64,000 bases of DNA from Epiperipatus broadwayi. Taxonomy: Eukaryota > Onychophora > Udeonychophora > Euonychophora > Peripatidae. The notes under the pieces were generated by a model. The model searched no databases. It worked only from the letters and a program-made list of their open reading frames with translations, and was not told where the DNA came from. Position numbers and translations under genes: made by a program. Below, piece after piece: positions 50,511 to 62,039 of this stretch (position 1 is its first letter; each line of letters begins with the position of its first letter). The stretch lies in the NCBI GenBank assembly GCA_028023455.1, contig JAQFVV010012420.1, forward strand, positions 4,592,001 to 4,656,000. The letters are read 5' to 3'.

Positions 50511-51340
50511 GGTAGCTAAACAGGTAAGATGAGCAATTCCAGATCTGTGGATTATTGATAATCCAGCCAAGTATAGATGTGTATTTATATGTGTAAGTTT
50601 CATTATTTTATTCAGACACAAACAATGTGCATGTAAGCATAGCATTTCATTATTTTTAAATTTATCACAGGTAGGTAAACAGGTAATATAAGCAATTCTG
50701 GATTTTTTGGACTACTTATAATTCAGTCAAGTATAGATGTGCATTTATACATGTAAGTGTCATTATTTTATTTAGACACAACTAATATGCATGGAAGCAT
50801 TTGTAGTCTTCATTTAATTATTCTAGCATGAATATTTGTTATTTTGTGGACTATTTATAATCCATTCAAGTATAAATGTGCATTTATATGCGTAAGTTTC
50901 ATTATTTTATTCAGAAACAACCAATATACATGTAAGCATTTGTAATTCATATAGCATCTCATTATTTTAAATTTATCACAGATAGGTAAACAGGTAATAT
51001 AAGCAATTCCAGATTTGTGGACTATTTATAATCCAGTCAAGTATAGATGTGCATTTATATGCATAAGTTTCATTATTTTATTCAGACACAACCAATATGC
51101 ATGTAAGCATTTGTAATTCATATAGAATTTCATTATTTTTAAATTTATCACAGGTAGATAAACAGGTAATATAAGCAATTCCAGATTTGTGGACTATTTA
51201 TAATCCAGTCAAGTATAGATGTGCATTTATACACATAAGTTTCATTATTTTACTTAGACACAACCAATATGATGTAAGCATTGATAATCTTCATTTAATT
51301 ATTCTAGCATGAATATTTATTTGGTTTGCCACAGACGTAT
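50511..51340. repeat. Satellite block, about five units of about 175 bp
   Basis: Direct repeats of a unit containing 'aaacaggtaatataagcaat', 'gtcaagtatagatgtgcatt', 'tttcattattttattcagac' and 'tatgcatgtaagcatt'. Unit starts are near 50511, 50671, 50840, 51012 and 51188. The third and fourth units are most alike. Units 2 and 5 end instead in 'cttcatttaattattctagc', so two unit types alternate. Confidence 0.88.
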
Positions 51341-51408
51341 ATATTTTATATATAAGTTTATCAGCAGTTTCATTTATAATCTTAATTTAATTATTCTAGT
51401 ATTGAAGC
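51341..51408. repeat. Satellite-associated end sequence, left of a 7.7-kb insertion
   Basis: 'cagcagtttcatttataatc' followed by 'ttaatttaattattct' recurs at about 59189-59224, on the far side of the insertion. The two flanks match over about 80 bp with small differences. Confidence 0.7.
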
Positions 51409-51996
51409 AGTCGGATCTGAGTTCGATCCTAGCTTCATGTTATTTACCCTAATACTAACCTTAAATTTCCGATGCAATGGGGCTTTATACGTTCAATCCA
51501 CGCTAATTTCCATAATGAATAACTTATTTCAAATGCGTAGCAAAATTAATTAGTGTAGTTTAAAATTGATCAATTCTCTAAATAAATTCATGATAAAATA
51601 TTCATGAATTTATATATATTAAATTGCGTGGATTGTGCGTATATATATTTGTAAATATTAAATATATATAATTGTTCGAAAGTTTCATTGCGTCGGGAAT
51701 ACTTGTTTTTTTCACCTTTAAATAATTTGTAAAGTTTCGGTGATTAAAAGCTACATTCCTTCGATAAGCCTTAAAATTCTTAAAAACAATAGTAAAGCTT
51801 TATGAATTGGAAAAAGATAAGGATTCATTTTTCTAATTAAATCATTTTCAGATTTTAAGAATTCATTTTCAATTAGAGAAGGAATTCAAGCTAATTAGTT
51901 TGAAAGCCTTATCGAGGGAATGTATTTGAAAACAACTAATTATAAAAAAACACATTGATAATAAAATGAGCGCTAGCCGGAGGCATCAGTGAACAG

Positions 51997-52005
51997 TATA
52001 TATAG
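51997..52005 (+). promoter_or_regulatory. Possible TATA box (TATATATAG)
   Basis: The motif lies in a locally GC-richer context and is followed about 30 bases on by AGAGAGTC and 'cagtgaactctgtgcg', an arrangement like a retroelement U3/R promoter. With this base composition TATA motifs are common, so support is weak. Confidence 0.3.
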
Positions 52006-52539
52006 CCCTGAAAAGTCAGGAAAAAGAGAGTCTTTGTTGTAAAGTAGTACAGTGAACTCTGTGCGTGTTAAATTGTATTCATCATGATAGAGGGCTAGAA
52101 CATCAGGAATCTGGCTACGGTTCCATGAAGTCCCTAGAAATCTTCAATGGTGCTGCTGAATCCTTCCGGACTGATCAGACTGCTAACGTCATGAAAAGCT
52201 ACTAAAAATGCTGTTCCAATAATCAACCAAATGGTGCCTACATTTCACCGACTTGGATGTGTAACTTAAGAACCTAGCATGGAAGGGTAATATATTTCTC
52301 ATGAACTCTAAACTCTCTGGCCAGTTTGAACTTTATTTTACACTCCTTTTTAAGAGCTCTTTATTCTCTAATGTAAAAATCTTTCTAACACCTTTTATTT
52401 ACGCTATTGTAAATCTATATCTTAATTCTTTAATCTCTAGTCTTTAAACTTTTCTCTTCTTACTTGGCGGTTCAGTTAATATATATATTTGTGTGCTTTA
52501 TTAATGTTCGTTTATTTAAAATTATATGCCAATAATCTC

Positions 52540-52654
52540 TCGACTCGATGAGCTCCTTTGTTCTATTTGCCTCACACAAATCATATATTAATTTTAAATA
52601 GTAATTCTCGCCCATTAGAACTAAATTTATAAGTTCTATCAATCATCGAGTCGA
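52540..52654. repeat. Perfect 12-bp inverted repeat with 91-nt loop
   Basis: TCGACTCGATGA at 52540-52551 and TCATCGAGTCGA at 52643-52654 pair perfectly. Such GC-containing arms are unlikely by chance in this AT-rich setting. Confidence 0.65.
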
Positions 52655-52746
52655 AAGAAATATTACATGTTTACTATTTTTATAATTGGCTAATAATCAA
52701 TTATTAGCTCCGTTTTACCTATGTCCCCAGCTCCTATCTAATACAC

Positions 52747-55001
52747 TGTAACGAGCACAGACGTTCGTTACATTGTTGTTTTTTTTCATTTATTAAACAT
52801 GAAAGTAAATTAAAAAGTTCGCATTTAAAAATTTTCTTTTAGAATTAAAAATTGAAATTAAATATCATCTTAAACTCTGATATATTAAATCGCACAGATA
52901 TAAAAAATTATTAAAATAAAACTGTATTAAAAATAGAAAAGGTATTTTAAAAACAAAAACTTAAAAAGATTTGGAGATAAAATTATATCTTTAAATTTAT
53001 CTTTAAATATATCTTGGATTTGGAAAACAGGTTAATTAATCAGAAATGGAAATGATAAATTTAATTAGTCAAATGTAAACCAGCCTTGGGCATTTAAATG
53101 TAAAAATACCGGTCAGATAGGAAAACAATAGAAACTGTTAGCAAATAAGAAGAAATCCCTATGGAATCGGACCGCAGCGAAAGGACCATCGCATCGGTGA
53201 CGTAATGTAAATTCAATCCTTCACATTAATATAAAAGGAAAATTTGGAAATTATTAATCAGTGATTGGAAAATGATTATTACGATGTGACAGATAGATGT
53301 TAGTGCGGAGGTGCGGGAGAAGAGATTGAAGGACGCACGTTCAATCCCTTCAGTTTTGCTAGTAAAGAAAGAGAAATGAACTATCGTTTTTCTACATGGA
53401 GGACCAGTTAAAACAAAAATCTCCGGATGGATAAATAAATCGGCCTTCAGAATATTAACCTCTTTAGGACGGCGTGGGAATTTACGTTCATGGCAAGGGA
53501 TAAAGTTTGACGTTTTAAAAATCGTAAGAACAATATTAATTTGAAAACACTAAGAACTTTAAATTTTAAACTTTTCTATATTTAAATGATTGCAATATGA
53601 TCCTATCTGACCAAACTAAATTCTTTATTAATAGTGTTATTTGATGTATTTTTTTATTTATTTATGTAAAATCATTTCCATTTATTTATTTTTTATTCTT
53701 TAAGTTTTTATCATGATTTTTTTTTGTTCTTCGTTAAATTAATTATATAAATGTTAAACTTAAGTCGGGCGTGAATGGCTGTATAGATTTGTAAAGTTAT
53801 ATTAGGGGAGGGTAATCTTAGGTTATTTGTTTCGTGGTTAAATTGGGTCAATGGATTGGATATATTGGTGTGATTAGTAGATGTAATATTGATTCGCTAC
53901 GGGCAGAATCGCTTCATACGCCGCACACTTCCATTTGCCTATGGAAGGAATTATAAGTCGGATACCGCAGTTCCTTTCTATGGAGTTTTTTGTTTTATTG
54001 CTCTTCTTTGCAGTTAGATTTAATATTCCTATCTCATAAGAGGCAATTTCTTCTTTTAACCTTTTGTGCTGCCGTATTTTATTACATTGAATACATCGAT
54101 GTATCAGATGAATTGATGCCAGTTTGACTACGAATTTTAGCCTAAGGTTAAATAGGGATAGAATGTTTATTTTCAAAAGCAAATTTATGTGGTCTATTCA
54201 TACTCGATCCTAAATAAAAATGCATTAAATTTAAGTTGTTTATAGACACTTGCATGGATTGTTTATCGGTTAACTATATTTGCGTTTTCATATTTGATCA
54301 AAATATATAGACATTCGATAAATAATGATACCTTACGGTGAGTATCTAAAATGTATTTATTCGGATGTCTTTTAAATCATTGGTGACAATGCAAGTATCT
54401 TATGGTGAATACTAGATGGGTTACTTATAAATTTCCCTCTGCAATTGCCAGTATCAATGATTTTATATTTTGATCGTTTATGTTTACTTTGAAATGTTTT
54501 TAACCGTGTAATCTATGTAACCGATCTATAGCAACATATTAAAACAAGCTTTCATAATCCCATCTGTGCGAACTTAATTAAAAATGTAAAATTAGAATAT
54601 AATAGTAATTAAATGTAAATTAAAGTCAAAAATCAAAGTTAAAAATAATGTTAAATGTTAAAATGTAAAACTAATACTAAAATAATTTTAAATCTTAGAT
54701 ATATGTGCATAAATAAATGTTTGTATGCTAATTACTGGCAGTGGCTTATTTTATTTATTTTTTAATGTTGAAATCTAAGTAGATAAGATATTATATTATT
54801 TAATCTCTGCTATTCCACTGAGCTAGTGACATGGGCTAACGACCGGAATCAAAATAGAAAAAAAATTTTTTTTTTTGACTTACGTATCTGCCTACTTTAT
54901 AAATTTTTCTAGGTTCAAATGCCTAGATGGCGCCCCGTAGTGCAGATTACGTTAAGTCAGGCTCCCCAACACCAAGGGTTGACTTTCTCCGGATCGTTAC
55001 A
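52747..55001 (+). repeat. Left 2.25-kb terminal repeat
   Basis: It starts with a hairpin (TGTAACGA, 10 nt, TCGTTACA; 52747-52772). Near the right end it has an A8/T11 block (54858-54876) and TCTAGGTTCAAATGCCTAGA, which is like a tRNA T-arm with a B box. On the opposite strand TAGCTCAGTGG (about 54819-54829) looks like an A box. Frames up to 102 codons (54182-53874, minus) are not conserved in the right copy and are not called genes. Confidence 0.85.
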
Positions 55002-55738
55002 ACTGGCTTTCCCAATCTGGGGCCGATCTTTAATAAACCACAAATACCCTGAGCAAATTTTGTCAAAATGAAATATTTTTATCTGTTTACATAAAGTCAT
55101 ATACTTTAAATCTGATAAAAGCACTGCCAGAAAGAAATAGCACATATATTAAACACGAGAAAGTATAAATAATTCTAAACTGTATTTCGATTAAAAAGAA
55201 AGTCAAAAGGTTGCGATTGATATGTTTTTTTGTTGTTGTAATATAAATTATACTTTAATGTGTATAGGTGCGCACAGCCACGTAAGTTTATGATCGAAAT
55301 GTGGTGCCTTACGATGAGTACCTTTGGGAATTACTTCAGTGTAACCCTATGTATGCATTTCAATCAGTCATAAATAAGTTGGTGGTGTTTATAATTGTGC
55401 GGCAAATAGACACGTTTAAACCCATTATTTCTTAAAACATATTTATCTCAATGCAACCTTATTTAAATAAATAATTTATAAAATTTGCTTGTCATGCCGT
55501 GTGTAAAAATAAAATGGATTAAAAAAAAAAAAAGTTAGAACTCTGGTCGGGAGGAGGTGAACGTAAATGGTCCTTGGAAAATGATAGTAAACATTTTTCT
55601 TTTTGTATATAGTCTTTTTGTAAAATTATTAACCGGATGTTTTGTAAATGTCTTTGTCAATCGTGTACCGTAATTACTAACCCTAAGTAAAATTTTTTTT
55701 TTTTTTGATCATTTTTTTTTTAAGTAACTTTACTGATA
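55002..55738. other. Internal region of the long-LTR element
   Basis: No open frame of note. A stretch near 55290-55330 ('ccttacgatgagta') resembles 'ccttacggtgagta' in the flanking repeats (about 54333 and 57267), so part of the interior may derive from the repeat itself. It ends in T-rich sequence before the right repeat. Confidence 0.55.
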
Positions 55739-57896
55739 TGTAACGAGCACAGACGTTCGTTACATTGTTGTTTTTTTTATTTATTAAACATGAAAGTAAA
55801 TTAAAAAGTTCGCATTTAAAAATTTTCTTTTAGAATTAAAAATTGAAATTAAATATCATCTTAAACTCTTATATATTAAATTGACAGATATAAAAAAATT
55901 ATTAAAATAAAACTGTATTAAAAATAGAAAAGGTATTTTAAAAAAAAAACTTAAAAGATTTGGAGATAAAATTATATCTTTAAATTTATCTTTAAATATA
56001 TCTTGGATTTGGAAAACAGGTTAATTAATCAGAAATGGAAATGATAAATTTAATTAGTCAAATGTAAACCAGCCTTGGGCATTTAAATGTAAAAATACCG
56101 GTCAGATAGGAAAACAATAGAAACTGTTAGCAAATAAGAAGAAATCCCTATGGAATCGGACCGCAGCGAAAGGACCATCGCATCGGTGACGTAATGTAAA
56201 TTCAATCCTTCACATTAATATAAAAGGAAAATTTGGAAATTATTAATCAGTGATTGGAAAATGATTATTACGATGTGACAGATAGATGTTAGTGCGGAGG
56301 TGGGGAGAAGAGATTGAAGGAGCACGTTCAATCCCTTCAGTTTTGCTAGTAAAGAAAGAGAAATGAACTATCGTTTTTCTACATGAGGACAGTTAAAACA
56401 AAAATCTCCGGATGGATAAATAAACGGCCTTCAGAATATTAACCTCTTTAGGACGGCTGGGAATTTACGTTCATGGCAAGGGATAAAGTTTGACGTTTTA
56501 AAAATCGTAAGAACAATATTAATTTGAAAACACTAAGAACTTTAAATTTTAAACTTTTCTATATTTAAATGATTGCAAATGATCCTATCTGACCAAACTA
56601 AATTCTTTATTAATAGTGTTATTTAATGTATTTTTTTATTTATTTATGTAAAATCATTTCCATTTATTTATTTTTTATTCTTTAAGTTTTTATCATGATT
56701 TTTTTTTGTTCTTCGTTAAATTAATTATATAAATGTTAAACTTAAGTTGGGCGTGAATGGCTGTATAGATTTGTAAAGTTATATTAGGGGAGGGTAATCT
56801 TAGGTTATTTGTTTAGTGGTTAAATTGGGTCAATGGATTGGATATATTGGTGTGATTAGTAGATTAATATTGATTCGCTACGCAGATCGTCATAGAACTT
56901 CCGTTTGCCTATGGAAGGATTATAAGTCGGATACGCAGTTCCTTTCTATGGAGTTTTTTGTTTTATTGTCTTCTTTGCAGATAGATGTAATATTCCTATC
57001 TCATAAGAGGCAATTTCTTCTTTTAACCTTTTGTGCTGCGTATTTTATTACATTGAATACATCGATGTATCAGATGAATTGATCCAGTTTGACTACGAAT
57101 TTTAGCCTAAGGTTAAATAGGGATAGAATGTTTATTTTCAAAGCAAATTTATGTGGTCTATTCATACTGATCCTAAATAAAAATGCATTAAATTTAAGTT
57201 GTTTATAGAGTTTGGTGTTTTCGTAATATTTGTTTTTATGATAAAAATAGATTGATAAATAATATACCTTACGGTGAGTATCTAAAATGTATTTATTCGG
57301 TTCTTTTAACATGTGACAATAAGTATCTTATGTGAATACTACGGGGTTACTTATAAATTTCCCTCTGCAATTGCCAGTATCAATGATTTTATATTTTGAT
57401 CGTTTATGTTTACTTTGAAATGTTTTTAACCGTGTAATCTATGTAACCGATCTATAGCAACATATAAAACAAGCTTTTATAATCCCATCTGTGCGAACTT
57501 AATTAAAAATGTAAAATTAGAATATAATAGTAATTAAATGTAAATTAAAGTAAAAATCAAAGTTAAAAATAATGTTAAATGTAAAAATGTAAACTAATAC
57601 TAAAATAATTTTAAATCTTAGATATATGTCATAAATAAATGTCGTATGCTAATTACTGGCAGTGGCTTATTTTATTTATTTTTTAATGTTGAAATCTAAG
57701 TAGATAAGATATTATATTATTTAATCTCTGCTATTCCACTGAGCTAGTGACATGGGCTAACGACCGGAATCAAAATATAAAAAAAAAAATTTTTTTTTTG
57801 ACTTACGTATCTGCCTACTTTATAAATTTTTCTAGGTTCAAATGCCTAGATGGCGCCCCATAGTGCAGATTACGTTAAGTCAGGCTTTCTCCGGAT
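55739..57896 (+). repeat. Right 2.16-kb terminal repeat
   Basis: Close copy of 52747-55001 with the same starting hairpin (55739-55764), but shorter by about 100 bases. It has many scattered single-base losses, a replaced patch near 57207-57255 and a 20-base loss near 57885. The final CGTTACA seen in the left repeat is absent. Confidence 0.85.
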
Positions 57897-59149
57897 CTAA
57901 TACAACAAAGGTTTATATATTCACAAAATGTTAAAATATTATTTTCTCGTTCCACTAATATTTATTAACTCAAATATAATGTTAAATGTTTTATTGCAAA
58001 AGGGCCGATAAAGGGTTAAATAGATTCTAATTCAACTTTTGTTATTTGTATTAAGATTCAGTAAGAGCAGATGATTAGGGCATAATTAATATAACTTACA
58101 AATACTTTCAAATAGCTTGTTAAAAGCCGTTTGACTTTAATTGATCAAGTTGTCCGTAGCATTCTACTGGGTTTTATTTTTCAAGATGACATCAAGTTCA
58201 TCAAACGTTGCTGACCAGGGCAATCTTCCGCTGTTAGGCTGGTGGTGATCATATTCTCTTATTTAAATTTCTCAAGGAAGAAAGTACCTCCTTTCATATG
58301 CATTAGTCAAAGGGCATAAGACTTGTTAGATGCAAGCCGCCATAGGACTTCAATCATCGACTAGCGATCATATTTCAATTTTACTCTCTGCCTCGTAAGC
58401 CGCCAGTACCATTGCACCTCTGTTCCGGTAAAACCCGCTCCATGCTCGTAATTCGTGATGAAGTGATTTAAATTAAAGTCGAACAAATTCTCAAATATAT
58501 TATTAATTCAATAAGTTTCAAATCAATTTTAACGTTATGCCCTAAAATAAGTTTTGCTCTTCATGAATAGATTTACGAACATGAAAATAAATCTCACATT
58601 CCACCGTAATAAAATTAGAAAAATCATTTCTGTTCTTAATGAATACCTTTATCGCTTTTATATTTTCGTTGGGGGCATAGACATAGATTCTATGTTGTGT
58701 AATAATTGTTGGCATATGATAAGGACCGCCACTCTTATTATATTTGTAAATTCTCTTAAAGACTAGAGGTAATTAATGCATTCTATGTTTTATGGAAACG
58801 AAACAAATTATTCTCATTAAATATTTTCTAACATACTTGGTTTCTCAGTTCATCATTCTTTTATAATTATTTCAATGTTAATACTCGCTGTCTGTGTTGG
58901 CAACCCGACCATACATATGATTCAATTTATAAAATTATTCAAAGTATATAAATTCTTAGATATTAGTGTTACTCATGAGTCTCTAGTCCTCACTAACCAT
59001 TGAGCTAGTTCTTGGCGCATAGCACTGTGCCGTCGATTTCTGCTATCAGAGCTGTTGAGTTGGGTTTGAATTCAGTTTGGTTCAGCTGAGTTTGAATCCG
59101 ATTTGACTTGCGGTGGTGGTGGGTTTCGACCGGTACAGTATATAGCAGA

Positions 59150-59290
59150 ATATTTGTTATTTGGTCAGCCACAGAAGTATGTTAGTTGATCAGCAGTTTC
59201 ATTTATAATCTTAATTTAATTATTCTGATATATAGCTCAGATGTTTATTTTTTAGTTAACATAGACATATAAGTTTGTTATCAGCATTTC
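59150..59290. repeat. Satellite-end sequence, right of the 7.7-kb insertion
   Basis: It repeats the block seen at 51320-51408 ('gaatattt', 'ccacag', 'cagcagtttcatttataatc', 'taatttaattattct'), followed by a looser second copy near 59240-59290 ('cagcatttccgtgttggtag'). Confidence 0.6.
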
Positions 59291-60329
59291 CGTGTTGGTA
59301 GAGCATTTATAATTTTGAATATAAAACACAATGATTTCATATTACTTCATTAATTTTTTTATTATAAACTTTATTATAAAACTAATAATTGAATTATTAT
59401 TATTTTTAATGCTTACCTTTTGACTTGTTGTTTTCTTTCAATAACAATGAGGCTTGATGAATGGCGCTGTAGACTGAGACTGGAGCTTACTTCATGATCA
59501 TGGATAGAGAGAAAAAGCGGGCTAACCACCCATGTTAAATTGTTTTTTCATGGATATGTTTGATTTTTCTCTCTTGCTTTACTTAATAAAACTGATAAAA
59601 AACAAACACTCTCTGATAATCCAAATTTTCCAGCCTATTTATACTTTCTCTGCTTGTTTTATCCAATTCAACTGATAAAAAAACTATTCTCTCTCATAAT
59701 AATCTGAATTTTCAAGCCTATTTATACTCTCTCTGTCCATCAGAACGGATTCACTTTTCATGACCCTTGCTTCAATTGGTGTTCATCCACATTCATGCCA
59801 TTTCCCCCAGCTCATTAGCTATTCTTTTTGGCAGTGGAAGTCCATTTTCAATTATCTGGCTATGTGTTTTCAAATTCTAATTAATTTTAAATTTCTTTGC
59901 CTGGAGCAATGACTTAACACCTAAGTTATTTTGCCTTACAAATTATTTTTCTGAAATACAAAATAAGCTTATCTTTTTTTAATGTTTAAATATATTTTTT
60001 TTCTTTTTTACTTTATTGATTTTCTTTTTTGGATTGATGAATTTTAACCTTTTCGATGTTAGTTACGGAGACGCCACGTCTTTTGAAAAATTTTTGTCTG
60101 TATGCGACGCGATGTGATGCGTTTAATGGTTGCATGTGCCATCTCTTGGTCAATTTTGGTCGCAATTTCTTCATTTTAGACTTATTTGATAGGAAATTCA
60201 ATGCTTTCAATTTTAGTTCTAAAAACATCCACATATAGCGTTATACTTTTTCAAAAAAATCAATAATTTTGACAGCCGACTTGTTACACCCCTGTCTTTG
60301 TTCTCTGATTGGATACTACCAAATCTTCT

Positions 60330-60750
60330 AGGCGTGTTTCTAAATGACAGATTGACAAACGAGCAACACTAACAAAGACAATTCACATTATACACATTCG
60401 TAATGATTTTGTTGTAATAATTACATTTATTGCAATTTTTTATGTTCACAAATAATAAAATATAGTTCTCTATCAAAATATAAAGTTTGACTCGGAAAAT
60501 TTTAAATATTAGAAGAAAAATACATTTGGAGAAATATCCATAACAAAAAATAATTATTGCTACATAACGTAATCAGGAAATTCCTAAGGCGTGTTTCTAA
60601 ATGAAGATTCAGACACGACAACGAAGCTGTGTACGTTCGTAATTGAAGTAAATAATAACATCTATCGTAATTTTTTACATTCATAAATAAGATTTGATGT
60701 TACTTTATGGAAATATAAAGTTTGATTTGGAAAATTTTAAATTTTACAAG
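60330..60750. repeat. Tandem duplication, period about 257 bp
   Basis: 60330-60510 is repeated at 60587-60750. Shared blocks: 'aggcgtgtttctaaatga', 'acgttcgtaat/acattcgtaat', 'aatataaagtttga' and 'ggaaaattttaaat'. The copies are clearly diverged, so the duplication is old. Confidence 0.75.
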
Positions 60751-61047
60751 AGAAATAAGCAAACTGGAAATAAAAAGAGAATTACTCGACCGCTGTTGAT
60801 CTGAATAACGGCACAATCATTGGTTGAGTTATAATTCTTTTGTTTTACTGCTAACTATTTTTTACACATTTTTTTAATATTTTTTGACAGTTATTAACAT
60901 TATTTTTATTTTTTTGTTACATTTAACCAATTTGAATCTAAAATTATTTAATTTTTAGAAGCTGAATTAAAAAAATTCTGTGTATTTTAGATTAATATTT
61001 TAACAAAAGAACTGATTGCAAATGACACAGACCAATCACATTGTTCT

Positions 61048-61116
61048 CAGATTTAAGTAGAGGGCCACTAGCTAAAAGAATCAGTTTAAGTAGAGGGCCA
61101 ATAGCTAAAATCTTCA
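61048..61116. repeat. Two-copy 34-bp tandem repeat
   Basis: 'tttaagtagagggcca' followed by 'tagctaaaa' occurs twice in a row, with small differences. A 73-codon frame runs through it and shows no family signature. Confidence 0.8.
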
Positions 61117-61324
61117 GTGAAAGGGTTAATAAAGAAAGATGTATACTTTCTTTAATTGCACATTTAAACGTATTTGTTTTCTTTTTACTTTTTAATTTAA
61201 CCAAATTATCTTTTTTTTTTTATTGCAGTCAATTTTCACGATTTGTTTCTTTATATTTTTAGTTTTCCTTAAACATTATTCTTTTCTTTTTTTTTAACAA
61301 CAAGTCATGCTAGTCTTTTTAATT

Positions 61325-61338
61325 GGGGGGGGGGGGGG
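61325..61338. repeat. 14-base poly-G run
   Basis: A G14 tract lies about 50 bp before the second R1 cluster. It is the second poly-G run in the window. Confidence 0.9.
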
Positions 61339-61385
61339 TCTTCTGAATATATACATGGAACAGTATATCTGTTTCAATATATATA

Positions 61386-61745
61386 TATATAAGGAACTTA
61401 AATTCAGATTTTCAAACTCCCCCTACAGCTATTCAATCCATCTTATACAACTGATACACATGACCACACCAATATATGTATTTTGTTCTGAACCAACACT
61501 CATCAGTTGGTCCAGATAACCATCTCCAACACATATCCACAATCACTACTCAGCTTATATTAAGATAGTAAATCTTCAAACTTTAATGGATAAGCTTCAA
61601 TCTTCTCCACTCCCAACTCTTCAGCCATCAATATCATTAAAAATCTGAGGATAAAATACTTAAAGCCCTTGATGATACCAATATTATTGTCCACCCATGT
61701 TGACATTATGTCAATCTGACCCCTCACATATAGGAATTCAATATT
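61386..61745 (-). repeat. Repeat R1, antisense copy
   Basis: Reverse complement of R1 ('actgatacacatgaccacac', 'actcatcagttggtccagat', 'aaactttaatggataagctt', 'cccatgttgacattatgtca'). More diverged than the copies near 32 kb. Confidence 0.8.
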
Positions 61746-61761
61746 TCCATTTAACAAATTG

Positions 61762-62020
61762 AGCACTTGTTATATATGTGTATAGGAGATGGTGATCTGA
61801 ATCAACTAATAAGTGCTGGTTTAGCACAAAATACATATATTGGATATTATTTATCCTTTTCATACATATGTGGTCATATGCATCAATTGTACAAGATGAA
61901 TAGAATAGCTATTGGGAGTTTGAAAGTCTGAGTTCAATTCCCTTATAATTACATTAAGTTTAGTATAAACAATATACATGTATTTAAATATTACACATTC
62001 AGCCTGCATTTTACCAATCC
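61762..62020 (+). repeat. Repeat R1, sense half copy
   Basis: The right half of R1 only ('agtgctggtttagcacaaaa', 'acatatattgga', 'gaaagtctgagttcaattcc'). With the antisense copy to its left it forms a partial fold-back. It extends into 'tttagtataaacaatataca', also present at the end of the next copy. Confidence 0.78.
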
Positions 62021-62039
62021 CCTTCTGTATAATTAAATG

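Larger units (their letters stand above)
52747..57896 (+). mobile_element. Non-autonomous long-LTR element without coding capacity
   Basis: Two direct repeats of about 2.2 kb (52747-55001 and 55739-57896) enclose 737 bp that encode nothing. CTAATACA occurs at 52738-52745 and 57897-57904, just outside each end, and looks like a target duplication (8 bp, longer than usual; one C intervenes on the left). The first repeat begins TGTAACGA and ends TCGTTACA. Orientation is inferred from TGGCTTTCCCAATC two bases after the first repeat, a weak primer-site candidate. No polypurine tract is obvious. It resembles LARD/TRIM-like elements in principle. Confidence 0.7.
51409..59140. mobile_element. 7.7-kb less AT-rich insertion in the satellite, unknown type
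   Basis: Sequence between two copies of the satellite-end sequence. Outer parts (51409-52746 and 57897-59140) look like one host element split by the LTR element at 52747-57896. Features in the left part: inverted pairs around 51465-51705 ('caatccacgc' and its inverse, 'gatgcaatgg' and its inverse) and 51750-51935 ('acattccttcgataagcctt' and its inverse). There are also B-box-like GAGTTCGATCC (about 51420) and a GAGTTTGAATCC at about 59090. No coding frame is recognisable. Confidence 0.45.

Noticed and set aside
50511-51340. Possible CRISPR-like array of direct repeats
   Set aside because: Units are about 175 bp and contiguous, with no short repeat and unique spacer pattern, in eukaryotic-type DNA. 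It is a satellite.
54908-54930. TGGCGCC after a T-arm-like motif as a primer binding site for the long-LTR element
   Set aside because: The same sequence is inside both terminal repeats, which continue about 75-90 bases beyond it, so it cannot be the boundary of the internal region.
53874-57312. Frames of 102, 88 and 80 codons in the long terminal repeats
   Set aside because: The frames are not preserved between the two repeat copies despite high nucleotide similarity, so coding constraint is absent.
60013-60234. 73-codon basic minus-strand frame
   Set aside because: Lysine- and arginine-rich, and superficially like a small nuclear protein, but the opposite strand is open too (60056-60238) and no family could be recognised.
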